DNA of 28,596 nt, taken from a virus. Under the pieces are notes generated by a model. It saw only the letters and a list, made by a program, of their open reading frames with translations. It ran no database searches and was not told the origin of the DNA. The DNA lies in the IMG/VR virus record IMGVR_UViG_3300050821_005722, positions 1-28,596 of that record. One strand, 5' to 3'. Below, piece after piece: positions 15,189 to 22,892 of this stretch. A program made the position numbers and the translations under genes. Within the stretch, counting starts at the first letter, position 1, and each line of letters begins with the position of its first letter.

Positions 15189-15520
15189 ACGTTCTCCTCA
15201 AACAGTGATAAGCCGAGAGAGTTGAAAGCGTCTCTCGTGTGCTCGCGAAAGTGATTATTGTCTTCGCGATTCGCGAATAGCGAACAGCGACGGGCGGCTA
15301 AGACTTTGCTGTCCGTACCGAATACCGACAAATAATCACAGGGTCTTTTCGGGAAAGCTATTGACCGGATGACCGCCGTCGTAGCAGATTTCAATTTTCG
15401 ATTACGAGAATCAGGGCCGCGTAGCGCGACCAGTGTATTCCACAAATCTTCGCTATACTCAGTCCCAGACAACATTCTCTGGATTTGATTGAGCGCACCA
15501 CGAAGTGTTTTGGGGATCAT
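15176..15520 (-). CDS. Hypothetical late protein (114 residues)
   Basis: I start this gene at ATG 15520 (MIPKTLRGAL). The frame is open up to 15661, but the 47 codons before 15520 overlap a different-frame 49-residue gene whose stop overlaps this ATG (TAATG), with GGAG upstream inside that gene. The product is basic, helical in its first half (RGALNQIQRMLSG, EDLWNTLVALRG) and ends near GLSLFEENVWNK. It overlaps the phosphatase gene by 13 bases, which suggests coupled translation. No known motif is visible. Confidence 0.7.
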   Translation of the reverse strand: MIPKTLRGALNQIQRMLSGTEYSEDLWNTLVALRGPDSRNRKLKSATTAVIRSIAFPKRPCDYLSVFGTDSKVLAARRCSLFANREDNNHFREHTRDAFNSLGLSLFEENVWNK

Positions 15521-15669
15521 TACTGCTTCTCCAACCTCGCATAAATCTTCGCGCCATGCTTCTCGATAAATTCTTGTTTCGACAGGAACGCATAGTCCCA
15601 TGTCAACTGGTCTGTATTCTGACTCGCAGGAGCCGAGAATTTCTTCTGGGCGTATTGGCATCCGTTCAT
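15520..15669 (-). CDS. 49-residue hypothetical protein in a coupled gene chain
   Basis: The frame from ATG 15669 to TAA at 15522-15520 encodes MNGCQYAQKKFSAPASQNT and so on, ending IYARLEKQ. Both ends show translational coupling: the upstream stop overlaps its ATG (TAATG) and its own stop overlaps the next ATG in the same way. It uses the same DNA as the N-terminal stretch of a longer open frame, but the coupling pattern favours this reading. The product is mixed helical and polar, with no recognised domain. Confidence 0.6.
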   Translation of the reverse strand: MNGCQYAQKKFSAPASQNTDQLTWDYAFLSKQEFIEKHGAKIYARLEKQ

Positions 15670-15878
15670 TAGTCTACCCCCGCAGCGATCATCGAATCGA
15701 GAGATAATTGCAAACTCGCCATCATGTCGCGCATTGCTTGTTGGCCGCTGCCTCGGTAGTAAAACTTATACGCACATAGAATTTCATCCGTATATACGCC
15801 GCATATGCGTACGGGAAGAACACCTTCGTGATAACAATCTAACCCGTGTTTTTGTGCTAATTCTTCGACGTATTGCAT
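15669..15878 (-). CDS. Small hypothetical late protein (69 residues)
   Basis: ATG at 15878 overlaps the preceding stop (TAATG) and follows GGAGGAG. The product begins MQYVEELAQKHGLDCYHEG and contains VRICGVYTDEILCAYKFYYRG, with three Cys residues but not in a zinc pattern. The C-terminal third is a probable amphipathic helix (AMRDMMASLQLSLDSMI). It might be a small regulator or assembly helper; no family is recognised. Confidence 0.65.
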   Translation of the reverse strand: MQYVEELAQKHGLDCYHEGVLPVRICGVYTDEILCAYKFYYRGSGQQAMRDMMASLQLSLDSMIAAGVD

Positions 15879-16084
15879 TACTCCTCCGTAGAAATAATCT
15901 TTGGCGCGACGGCGGCTTTCGCCTTAGCCATCTGTTGCTCGACAAAAGATGTCACGATTACATTCGCAAAGTCTGCGGCGAAGGAAGCGTGAACCTCGTC
16001 AATGATGTGGTGAATGTTTCGGTGCTTCCACTGCTTTGCAAAAGCGATTGCCTGTTGTGATGTCGCAATTTTAAGCAGTTGCAT
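15878..16084 (-). CDS. Small hypothetical late protein (68 residues)
   Basis: The start at ATG 16084 lies within the end of the upstream gene (14-base overlap), with a GGGGGTG stretch as likely ribosome binding site. The product begins MQLLKIATSQQAIAFAKQW, has a His cluster KHRNIHHIIDEVH, and is mostly helical, ending in Lys/Ala-rich sequence. It is coupled by TAATG to the next gene. No known function; the chain of tiny coupled genes suggests expression in fixed ratio. Confidence 0.65.
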   Translation of the reverse strand: MQLLKIATSQQAIAFAKQWKHRNIHHIIDEVHASFAADFANVIVTSFVEQQMAKAKAAVAPKIISTEE

Positions 16085-16340
16085 TGGTCACCCCCGTTGT
16101 CGCGGCGTGACGCGCTTTCAAACTTTCAAGCAACGGATCAGCCGTAGGAATGGGCGGGGTGAAAGGTTGGCCTGAGTCACCTGTCAACCTCGGAAGGTCG
16201 TCTACAACTGCGAGTCGGTCCGCTGCTGCCAGCATGACACTCAACTGCGATGCGGAAAACGCTTCCTTATTTCTGGCGATGGACTTTAGAATGCCGACAT
16301 AGAAGTCAAGGCTTTGTCCTTTGCGTCGTTTATTTGCCAT
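16071..16340 (-). CDS. Small hypothetical late protein (89 residues)
   Basis: ATG at 16340 is preceded by TCGGAGGAGAATACC. The product begins with a basic stretch (MANKRRKGQSLDFYVGILK), continues with two amphipathic helices (about residues 18-48) and a Pro-rich C-terminal region (GQPFTPPIPTADPLLESLK). The basic start could contact nucleic acid, and helical small proteins with such starts include small terminase-like or DNA-binding factors, but no helix-turn-helix is clear. It opens the chain of short overlapping genes that leads to the phosphatase. Confidence 0.7.
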   Translation of the reverse strand: MANKRRKGQSLDFYVGILKSIARNKEAFSASQLSVMLAAADRLAVVDDLPRLTGDSGQPFTPPIPTADPLLESLKARHAATTGVTNATA

Positions 16341-16562
16341 GGTATTCTCCTCCGAAACCCTAGCGATTCTTCCGGTGAACTTGCGCCGGAACAGTGGTAC
16401 GTGTCAAGCAATGGGTCTTTTAGCGATGAACCTATTTCCCTTGGGAACGTGTCCATACACTTCTTTCTGCCTGAATTGTAGGAGGAGTTTTTTACAGAAA
16501 CTCTGCCCATAAAACTGTCATTCGCGCAATTGGCCGAAGGCGATCTTGCGAATGGAATGCGA
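16341..16562. other. 222-base gap without a convincing gene
   Basis: The gap separates the glycan island and its 111-residue follower from the small late genes. A minus-strand frame (16286-16510) crosses it, but that frame has no ribosome binding site, uses AGA, AGG, ATA and CTA codons, and overlaps the next gene. Two structures are visible: TTCCGG/CCGGAA at 16370-16391 and GAGTTT/AAACTC near 16485-16503. A TTGACA-like hexamer on the minus strand near 16402-16407 has no matching -10 box. The gap may hold a late promoter or processing site that I cannot resolve. Confidence 0.4.
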
Positions 16563-16898
16563 TTACTCGTGCTCTGGTGCGAGAGACAGACCAGCCGAAG
16601 CTGCCTGTGCCACGTTGACAGTGGGAACCAGACCCTTGCCTGCTGTACTCGGCAAAGTGTTTCCTAGCGGGCTGTTATTGCACACCAGCTTGGTTGCGTT
16701 CTGGATTGTACCATCAACTAATTTGATTCCGGGCTTGCCGGGAGGTACTGTCCCAAGAATGTTACCTGAGTCGTAACCCTTGATGTTGGCAGTCGTACCA
16801 ACCGTACCTTGTTTCTGATACTGAGCGGCGATACCCGCGACTTGTGCGCCAGCGTTCACCGTTGCTCGTGAAATCAGCAGTGCTCCGTTATTTGCCAT
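16563..16898 (-). CDS. Hypothetical virion-type protein (111 residues)
   Basis: ATG at 16898 follows AGAAAAGGAAACTT. The product begins MANNGALLISRATVNAGAQV and is rich in Ala, Gly, Val, Asn and Thr, with KLVDGTIQNATKLVCNN in the middle, which suggests a beta-structured small virion protein. The gene directly follows the last glycosyltransferase gene (12-base gap), so it is cotranscribed with the glycan island. It could be a virion protein that is itself glycosylated, since it has several Ser, Thr and Asn residues. That is speculation from position; no signature is recognised. Confidence 0.65.
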   Translation of the reverse strand: MANNGALLISRATVNAGAQVAGIAAQYQKQGTVGTTANIKGYDSGNILGTVPPGKPGIKLVDGTIQNATKLVCNNSPLGNTLPSTAGKGLVPTVNVAQAASAGLSLAPEHE

Positions 16899-16910
16899 AA
16901 GTTTCCTTTT

Positions 16911-17621
16911 CTAGCGGGGATGCCTGTCCCACCAATTTGTTATTAGCCCGGTCGAATCGTATGTCATCTTGCGGGGCAGCAACAGTTCCCCCGTCCATGG
17001 AGGGCTGTTGAATATTCTTTCAAACTCCTGAAGTTTTTGTGCTTGTGTATGCGTAGAATCAAGATGCACGCACCGAGCTATCTTGACCGAAGGATTTTCT
17101 GTAGTACGCTGGTGGAGTGAGTACCCATCAGCATTTGTCAGTTGGATGCCCTTCTCGCGTAAAACTTGAGCCACCCATTTCTCATCATCAAAGTCGTGAG
17201 GGAGCGAATGTACAGCTACCGCTTCCATACTCTTTCTGCTGAGGATATAGCAAAAACCAAATGTAACCGGACATGGGCCGGGTCGATTCATACCCCCGGA
17301 AAAATCGTGCTTGTCAAAACCGGAATCTAAAAACGCTTGTGGTCGAAGCACGACATCGTCGTCGATTTTTAACAGATGGTCGTATTCCCTCGATAAAGCC
17401 CATCTAGTTATAGACTGGATTTTAGCGGGCAAATCTTTATATGCATCCGAACAATCTAACTCCACAATTCCATCCGAATCGGAAATCGGATCGCCTTTTC
17501 CTACGAAAAAGAAAATGTCTGCGCGATCTTTCGGAACTTGAGGAAGCCATGTTTTTCTAATTACATCCCGCCAATCGGCACGATGCCTAGCATTGACTAT
17601 AGCTATTAGGGTCTTAGGCAT
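16911..17621 (-). CDS. GT31-like (galactosyltransferase family) glycosyltransferase with intact DxD
   Basis: The 236-residue protein starts at ATG 17621, overlapping the upstream gene by 8 bases, with AAGGGG ahead. It shows the GT31 order: an N-terminal strand (KTLIAIVNA), the R-x(3)-IRKTWL block near residues 18-26, a strand and spacer with CSDAYKDL, then the metal-binding motif KIDDDVV with D87-D89, then FSGGMNRPGPCPVTFG and a late acidic segment HDFDDEKWV. GT31 enzymes use a UDP-sugar and usually make beta-1,3 links. No membrane anchor is visible, so it would act in the cytoplasm. It is the last glycan gene in the transcript and has two diverged relatives in the island, 19513-20154 and 22879-23556. 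Confidence 0.82.
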   Translation of the reverse strand: MPKTLIAIVNARHRADWRDVIRKTWLPQVPKDRADIFFFVGKGDPISDSDGIVELDCSDAYKDLPAKIQSITRWALSREYDHLLKIDDDVVLRPQAFLDSGFDKHDFSGGMNRPGPCPVTFGFCYILSRKSMEAVAVHSLPHDFDDEKWVAQVLREKGIQLTNADGYSLHQRTTENPSVKIARCVHLDSTHTQAQKLQEFERIFNSPPWTGELLLPRKMTYDSTGLITNWWDRHPR

Positions 17622-18453
17622 TGAGTAACCCCTTGTTTACCTCGGAGAAATATTCTCTGGTAAACAGTTTGAACCGTTCCTGATTCGCCCGAAAGTATGG
17701 GGGAGTCCTATCATCTCCGGTCGGTATGTACTGTCCGTTTCCTATACCTGAGCGATGGAACAAATCAACGCCTTCGATGATATCTTGCGCGATCTGTCGA
17801 TCAGAGCGTGATTGGATGTATGGGTGAAGGTCATCATGCGAGATTGCGTATACCTTTTCGCGAATTTTCTCTACGCTTGGGTGAAAGTAGCTCCCGTGCC
17901 ATCCGCCATTTTCTATGGATGGAAAGTTCGGGTCCAAATCACCTACCCCGCCGCGAAAATTAATCATGCCTCCGCGTAAAGCGATGTCGCCTATCGAGCC
18001 AATTCTGGCTCGTGACCACGGTCGCCCGCCATAGTTCATGAGATTGTTGTAGTTGTAGTAAAACGTGTACTGCTTCAGATTTCGCAGCCCCATCGCGGGG
18101 AGATACGACTTTACTACTTCAGGGTTTGGTATCTCGTCCAAGTCAGAAAAAGACAAAGTGTCCGCTGGGTCTGTAGTCACGCCGTAAATCAAACGTATCA
18201 GAGCCTCGCGGGGACTGGCTTCATATGTCCACCCATGTCCATTGTGCGGAAGGCTCATCGACGCAAACACGATCTTGTGATTCCACTTCTCAAAAAGTTG
18301 ACGGTTTTGCTGGTAGTGATAGGGCTTCGGCTGGCCCATGAAAGTCTTATCTGTCTCTACGAAGACAAACTTGTCAACCACTTCATCTAGTTGACCGAGT
18401 CGCAATTCAAGAAGGTCGAGTTCGTTATTGAAGATGAACGCATCAATTACCAT
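17614..18453 (-). CDS. GT17-like glycosyltransferase
   Basis: The 279-residue product starts at ATG 18453 after TAGGAGGGGTT. Its N-terminus has the hallmark of GT17 proteins (beta-1,4-N-acetylglucosaminyltransferase family): FNNELDLLELRLGQL, followed by VDKFVFVETDKTFMG and PKPYHY. The motif FSDLDEIP near residue 100 supplies the acidic residues expected for sugar-nucleotide binding, and GGWHGSYF and KVYAISH segments follow. Eukaryotic GT17 members add a bisecting GlcNAc; bacterial and phage members are poorly characterised, so donor and acceptor are unknown. There is no membrane helix. It is cotranscribed with methyltransferases and the terminal GT31-like gene, pointing to a multi-sugar chain. 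Confidence 0.85.
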   Translation of the reverse strand: MVIDAFIFNNELDLLELRLGQLDEVVDKFVFVETDKTFMGQPKPYHYQQNRQLFEKWNHKIVFASMSLPHNGHGWTYEASPREALIRLIYGVTTDPADTLSFSDLDEIPNPEVVKSYLPAMGLRNLKQYTFYYNYNNLMNYGGRPWSRARIGSIGDIALRGGMINFRGGVGDLDPNFPSIENGGWHGSYFHPSVEKIREKVYAISHDDLHPYIQSRSDRQIAQDIIEGVDLFHRSGIGNGQYIPTGDDRTPPYFRANQERFKLFTREYFSEVNKGLLNA

Positions 18454-18461
18454 AACCCCTC

Positions 18462-19019
18462 CTATTTACGAATCACGATCAGTCGGTCGTCTCGGGTGCT
18501 GAGGTCCATGTTAAACTCAGCTACTTCGCATACGTATTTCGGCAAACCAGATATCACTCTTCCCGGTTCCGCTACATCCTCAATTACATAAAGCCCGCCG
18601 TCATTTACAAGCGGCATGATTACGTTGGCGGATAGTATCTGGTGTTCGGGATTGTGAGAACCGTCATCTACTACAAGATCAAAACCTTTTCCGATTGAAA
18701 AGAGTGCCCGGTTCAATGAGTCTGTGTCGCCTTGGTTACAGTCGAAGCACTTTATGTTTCCCTCATTGATTAGGATGCTGGGATTACAATCGAAACCAAA
18801 AATCTCCGCATCAGGATAATAGTCCTGCCACATGAGCAGACTTGCGCCCGTGACGTACCCCGTCCCCATGTGACACATGGTCGTCGGACATCCGATGCCT
18901 ATTTCTAAAATCGTTTTTATTTCCCTACCCGCGAGCAGTTGCGAATAGTAGGGAGTGTAATTGTGGTGCCCCCATTTGTCGGACTTCCACTTAATAGCCA
19001 GTTCACTCAACCTGTCCAT
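18462..19019 (-). CDS. SAM-dependent methyltransferase (class I), second of a pair
   Basis: I start the 185-residue protein at ATG 19019 (MDRLSELAIKW), which overlaps the upstream stop as TGATG and follows GTGGAGGGG. The longer in-frame extension to 19124 lies inside the upstream gene. Motif I is ILEIGIGCP at about residues 37-45, post-I acidic residue FGFDCNP, and the later FDLVVDDGSHNPEHQ and GGLYVIEDV match the class I fold found in sugar O-methyltransferases and related enzymes. It would use S-adenosylmethionine to methylate a small acceptor or sugar. Placement among glycosyltransferases suggests sugar methylation, for example capping of the glycan; this is inference. Confidence 0.82.
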   Translation of the reverse strand: MDRLSELAIKWKSDKWGHHNYTPYYSQLLAGREIKTILEIGIGCPTTMCHMGTGYVTGASLLMWQDYYPDAEIFGFDCNPSILINEGNIKCFDCNQGDTDSLNRALFSIGKGFDLVVDDGSHNPEHQILSANVIMPLVNDGGLYVIEDVAEPGRVISGLPKYVCEVAEFNMDLSTRDDRLIVIRK

Positions 19020-19549
19020 CACCCCTCCACATCCCATTTGTCGGGATTGAATACTACAATCCCCGTACCCGTATAGTGCCCTATCGCAGTGACATCTATT
19101 TTCTTCAGAGTAATTGATTCCCAAAAGGAAGTCATCCCCTTATCGAGTTTCCAGTAAATGTCATCGAGGATAAGAATACCCTCGAAGGAACGACGACGTA
19201 GTTCGTCAAAAAATTTCTGCTCTTTGTCTCCGTCATGCGGAGATACGTCCAGCAAAACCAAATCGGCGCTGGCAATTTCCGCTATGCGTTCAAGTTCTAC
19301 GTGTAGAACACGGGTGACGTTTTTGGGAAGTGCCAACGTCACGAAATCTATTTCGTCATATGTCACTACTCGGACTTTCGGATTCCGCGCTAACGCAACC
19401 GCAGAATACCCTTGATACGTTCCTACATCAGCTAGAACGGAATCATCCGGCATCTGGAGTGAGAGAGATGAGAGCAATGCGTAATGCTCGCCGTACCCAT
19501 TGATCTTTGGGTTTATAGTCCGGTCGAGTCTGAGTGTGAACTTAGCCAT
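19019..19549 (-). CDS. SAM-dependent methyltransferase (class I), first of a pair
   Basis: The 176-residue product starts at ATG 19549, 37 bases inside the upstream gene, with TGGGGAGCATCGAAG upstream. It has motif I as LADVGTYQGYSAVALA, an acidic strand end (VVTYDEID), motif IV-like LVLLDVSPHDGDKEQ and EGILILDDIYW, a layout seen in Methyltransf_24-like O-methyltransferases. It differs clearly in sequence from the next methyltransferase, so this looks like two different enzymes rather than a recent duplication. The stop overlaps the next ATG by one base. The target is likely the same glycan product. Confidence 0.8.
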   Translation of the reverse strand: MAKFTLRLDRTINPKINGYGEHYALLSSLSLQMPDDSVLADVGTYQGYSAVALARNPKVRVVTYDEIDFVTLALPKNVTRVLHVELERIAEIASADLVLLDVSPHDGDKEQKFFDELRRRSFEGILILDDIYWKLDKGMTSFWESITLKKIDVTAIGHYTGTGIVVFNPDKWDVEG

Positions 19550-20154
19550 CTTCGATGCTCCCCATACATCACATCTGCCGTATATCCGCCGGGGATGGGG
19601 CTAAGATGATTTGAAACGATGTCATTCGTCTTCAACGGTCCCGGCCCGAGATATCGAAAGCGGTCATCGTGTTGCGGTGCTATTCCATTTTGCCGCATGA
19701 TGTCCGCGACAAAGCAATCTTCATTGCTGTATGATTCGGGTGAGTCTACTACCAGTTTCGCAGCAGAGGCGCTAAGAAAGTATCCGGGTCCGCCTTGGCA
19801 GTATGCTCTGCCGGGGCAGTTGTGCGCCGTCGTTCCGTAATACGGATAATTTCCAAAACCGCAATCACGTAAACGCTCTGGGCGAGCATATAGATCAGGA
19901 AAACAAGCGAACACATAATCATAATCGTGCTCCAAGGCCCACCGCAATTTCAATTTCGTCTTGTCTGTTAGTGCAAAGTATTCGTCCGGACACGAGATGT
20001 TGATTACATCTTCCCTTGGCTGGGAATTGCGACCGTGGAAAAATTTGTAGTCCCATCCTGTGGATAAGTCCGGCAACCATGTATCTCGTAAGGGTTGGTT
20101 GAGTCCTGAGTCTTCGTATGCTTGGCAACTACTAAGCGCAACCAGTACTTTCAT
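19513..20154 (-). CDS. GT31-like protein with a broken DxD motif
   Basis: The 213-residue protein starts at ATG 20154 with TGAGGTGGT ahead, 23 bases inside the upstream gene. It follows the GT31 plan ([42 protein letters not shown]) and resembles the 22879-23556 product in particular. Where the relatives have DDD, it has F85-P86-D87 in VFACFPDLYARPERL, so only the last acidic residue remains. A metal-dependent GT31 reaction would be impaired. It may be a non-catalytic partner, an acceptor-binding subunit, or an enzyme that uses another way to bind the donor. Otherwise the frame is intact, which argues against simple decay. Confidence 0.75.
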   Translation of the reverse strand: MKVLVALSSCQAYEDSGLNQPLRDTWLPDLSTGWDYKFFHGRNSQPREDVINISCPDEYFALTDKTKLKLRWALEHDYDYVFACFPDLYARPERLRDCGFGNYPYYGTTAHNCPGRAYCQGGPGYFLSASAAKLVVDSPESYSNEDCFVADIMRQNGIAPQHDDRFRYLGPGPLKTNDIVSNHLSPIPGGYTADVMYGEHRRWLSSHSDSTGL

Positions 20155-21064
20155 ACCACCTCACGGTTTTGGATAACCCTGACCGCAAATCCGTTTGAGC
20201 CTTGAACCCAAAAGCGTTTGCCCGCGTTACATCTAGGCATCGCCGGGGTTGACCGTCCGGTTTGCAAGTATTGTAAACTGTGCCTCCCGCATATCCGGTT
20301 GCATACTTAATCTCTTGAATCAAATCATTGATCGAAATCTCAGAACCAGTCCCAAGATTTACCGGATCGGAAGATTCATATTTCTGTGTAGCGAGTACAA
20401 TTCCCTCCGCGCAATCGTCTACATAAAGGAATTCACGAGATGCGTTCCCCGAACCCCATACTGAAATGTTGGGGGCGTTGCACGCTCGTGCTTCTATGCA
20501 CTTCCGTATCAAAGCAGGAATTACGTGAGAAGTCTCGGAATTGAAATTGTCGTACGGCCCGTACAAATTTACCGGGATGACCGTGATCGCGTTCAGGTTA
20601 TACTGTGCACGATAAGCGCGACACATTTCCATCAAGGTCTTCTTCGCGATGCCGTAAGGAGCGTTCGTCTCCTCAGGATAACCATTCCAGATATCCGTCT
20701 CTTTAAAAGGAACTGGACAATACTTCGGATATGAACACACCGTTCCTACTTGAACAAACTTTTGGACCTTAAAATCTTTGGCCGCGTCGATCATCTCAGC
20801 GCCCATGACAAGATTCTCGTATATGAATCGGCCCGGTTCTTTCTGGTTTGCGCCGATACCACCACAGACCGCTGCAAGATGTATCACAACTTCTGGTTCG
20901 AAGATTTCGTATACGTGACGCACGTCTTCTCTGCGGCGAAGATCAAAGCTGCGAGACCGGATAACAGATACATCCGCACCCAAGTCCGTGAGTTTATTTA
21001 CGATATGTCTTCCAAGAAATCCCGCGCCACCAGTCACTACAATTTTCTTATTGAGTAGTTCCAA
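20132..21064 (-). CDS. fcl: GDP-L-fucose synthase
   Basis: The 310-residue enzyme turns GDP-4-keto-6-deoxymannose into GDP-L-fucose by epimerisation and NADPH reduction. It begins at TTG 21064, supported by GTGGAGGCGGAAC upstream; no ATG precedes the NADP motif [10 protein letters not shown] (residues 9-18). Other hallmarks are [11 protein letters not shown] near residue 70, VCSYPKYCP with the conserved Cys, the YGIAKK catalytic Tyr and Lys, [16 protein letters not shown] with the conserved His, REFLYVDD, and DGQPRRCLD near the end. It overlaps the dehydratase gene by 17 bases, so the two successive enzymes are coupled. Length is close to the usual 310-325 residues. Confidence 0.93.
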   Translation of the reverse strand: MELLNKKIVVTGGAGFLGRHIVNKLTDLGADVSVIRSRSFDLRRREDVRHVYEIFEPEVVIHLAAVCGGIGANQKEPGRFIYENLVMGAEMIDAAKDFKVQKFVQVGTVCSYPKYCPVPFKETDIWNGYPEETNAPYGIAKKTLMEMCRAYRAQYNLNAITVIPVNLYGPYDNFNSETSHVIPALIRKCIEARACNAPNISVWGSGNASREFLYVDDCAEGIVLATQKYESSDPVNLGTGSEISINDLIQEIKYATGYAGGTVYNTCKPDGQPRRCLDVTRANAFGFKAQTDLRSGLSKTVRWYESTGCA

Positions 21065-22001
21065 GTTCCGCCTCCACCATGAGATGTATCAGATCAGAGA
21101 ACTTCGTCTTCGGTTCCCATCCTAAAATCGCCTTGGCTTTCGATGCGTCTCCTTGTAGGATGTCTACTTCGGTAGCCCGGTAGTATCTCGGGTCCACCGT
21201 GACGTACTGCCCCCAATCAAGGCCCACGTGATCGAATGCGACATCGAGCAACTCTCGAATTGTATGCGTCTCGCCTGTTGCGATAACAAAGTCATCCGGG
21301 TGCGTCTGTTGTAGCATCAACCACATTGCTTCAACATATTCTTTCGCGTAACCCCAATCACGTTTCGCGTCGAGGTTTCCTAGAGCGAGAGTTTTTTGGA
21401 GGCCGCGACTGATGTTTACTGCCGCTTTCACGATCTTGCGGGTCACGAAGGTTTCGCCGCGTCGGGGAGACTCGTGATTAAACAGAATTCCATTACACGC
21501 GTACAGCCCTTGTTCGCGGGCGTTCACCGTATACCAATAACCGAATAGTTTCGCGATCCCGTAAGGGCTGCGCGGATAGAAAGGCGTGTTTTCAGTCTGG
21601 GGTGTTTCTAAAACTTTTCCATACAGTTCACTCGAACTCGCCTGATAAAACTTCGCATCCGGGCAATGTGCTCGCACTGCCTCTATCATTCGGAGTGTGC
21701 CCATTGCGTCCACGTCTACCGTGTACTCTGGACAATCGAAAGATACCCGTACATGTGACTGTGCACCCAGATTATAAATCTCCTGAGGCTTTATGCTGCT
21801 GAGCAGAGAACCGAGCGATGTGGCGTCGGTAAGATCACCATAATGAAGGTGCAAGTCTCCGAAGATGTGGTCAATACGGGCCGTGTTGAAAGAACTAGAA
21901 CGCCGAATAATTCCATGCACTTCGTAACCTTTGGACAAGAGTAGTTCAGAAAGATAGGAGCCATCCTGTCCCGTAATTCCCGTGACCAAAGCTGTCGGCA
22001 T
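21048..22001 (-). CDS. gmd: GDP-mannose 4,6-dehydratase
   Basis: The 317-residue enzyme carries out the first committed step of GDP-fucose (and GDP-rhamnose) synthesis, converting GDP-mannose to GDP-4-keto-6-deoxymannose with NADP. ATG at 22001 follows GTGAGGAGAT. The sequence is strongly typical: [47 protein letters not shown], the catalytic SSSELYG (Ser and Glu) and SPYGIAK (Tyr and Lys), then [18 protein letters not shown] and [16 protein letters not shown]. Length fits the shorter bacterial and viral forms (about 320, against about 370 in E. coli). Host GDP-mannose would be the substrate. Its neighbour makes the final GDP-L-fucose. Confidence 0.96.
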   Translation of the reverse strand: MPTALVTGITGQDGSYLSELLLSKGYEVHGIIRRSSSFNTARIDHIFGDLHLHYGDLTDATSLGSLLSSIKPQEIYNLGAQSHVRVSFDCPEYTVDVDAMGTLRMIEAVRAHCPDAKFYQASSSELYGKVLETPQTENTPFYPRSPYGIAKLFGYWYTVNAREQGLYACNGILFNHESPRRGETFVTRKIVKAAVNISRGLQKTLALGNLDAKRDWGYAKEYVEAMWLMLQQTHPDDFVIATGETHTIRELLDVAFDHVGLDWGQYVTVDPRYYRATEVDILQGDASKAKAILGWEPKTKFSDLIHLMVEAELGTTQ

Positions 22002-22007
22002 ATCTCC

Positions 22008-22892
22008 TCACTTTTTCTTGTTATGAATTCCCTCAGTAATGTAGTTCTCGATCAAATCCCATTGGTGCACACTCTTCAGTGCGATGTTGTAATTCTCTTC
22101 AATGGCAGATAACCGTTCTGTGTACAACCGGGGGTTGATCTGTCTCAATCGAGTCTTTAACTGTTCCAGATTTTCAAAAGTGAGAAAACCTTCGGGGTTA
22201 AAACCAAACTTGGTGAGGTCCGGACAACCGCAATAGATAGGAAACGTTTTGGCTATGAAACAGTCTACTATTTTCTCAGTGTAATATCCGGCGTACTGGC
22301 AATTCTCTACCGCGATGCTGAATTGTACAGGTTCGAGAGTCACTCGCTTATCGTCAATGCGAGGAGGTGATCGGTGTTTCTGTACGTGTAGAAGTTCCGT
22401 GGATTCGTCCGGCGATACAGTCGCGGGTAGCCAATCGAAAATTTCTTGGCGTAGTTTGTGACCCGGCAACCATCCTTTCGAACTGGTCAAAAAGGATACT
22501 GCGAATTTTTTCGCGGATATGTCACAAGGAGAATAATTAGCTACTGAAGGGAAAAATTCAGGAGAGAAGTGTGCGGAGACATCCCCACTCTTCTTGCCGA
22601 TCCAACTGCATGCTGACTCGGTAAGATATCGTGCGTTTGGACACTGTGCTAACACCCTCTCGTCGAACGCCAGAATCAAATCATAAAACTTGTGATTACG
22701 AATCAAAACGTTTATGACATCGAGTACGGCGGGCGGCTCGCATTGGTGATGAACCTTGAACCAAGAGTCGTCAGAGAAATTGAAACCGTCATCCCACGTT
22801 ATCGAAACAGATTCTGGTCGATCCAGAAAATTGTGGCTGCAATCTACATTGAAACCGATTGAGCTAGATGGGAAACACTTAGGATGCGGCAT
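22008..22892 (-). CDS. GT10-like (alpha-1,3-fucosyltransferase family) glycosyltransferase
   Basis: The 294-residue protein starts at ATG 22892 behind GCGAGGAGCC, overlapping the upstream gene by 14 bases. Its C-terminal half carries the GT10 donor-binding core: VQFSIAVENCQYAGYYTEK, followed by IVDCFIAKTFPIYCG and NPEGFLTFENLEQL. In the family these Glu, Tyr, Thr-Glu-Lys and Pro-Ile-Tyr positions contact GDP-fucose. The N-terminal half is less conserved, as expected for the acceptor domain. The gene lies directly before gmd and fcl, so the phage provides both donor and transferase. The enzyme would be cytoplasmic; no membrane segment is seen. Acceptor unknown. Confidence 0.85.
   Translation of the reverse strand: MPHPKCFPSSSIGFNVDCSHNFLDRPESVSITWDDGFNFSDDSWFKVHHQCEPPAVLDVINVLIRNHKFYDLILAFDERVLAQCPNARYLTESACSWIGKKSGDVSAHFSPEFFPSVANYSPCDISAKKFAVSFLTSSKGWLPGHKLRQEIFDWLPATVSPDESTELLHVQKHRSPPRIDDKRVTLEPVQFSIAVENCQYAGYYTEKIVDCFIAKTFPIYCGCPDLTKFGFNPEGFLTFENLEQLKTRLRQINPRLYTERLSAIEENYNIALKSVHQWDLIENYITEGIHNKKK

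Noticed and set aside
15521-15661. N-terminal extension of the 114-residue gene to make a 161-residue protein
   Set aside because: The segment overlaps a TAATG-coupled 49-residue frame and the ATG at 15520 has its own GGAG site.
16286-16510. 74-codon minus-strand frame in the gap after 16563
   Set aside because: No ribosome binding site, rare-type codons and a 55-base overlap with a well-supported gene.
19020-19124. N-terminal extension of the second methyltransferase
   Set aside because: It lies inside the upstream gene; the TGATG joint at 19019 with GGAGG gives the better start.
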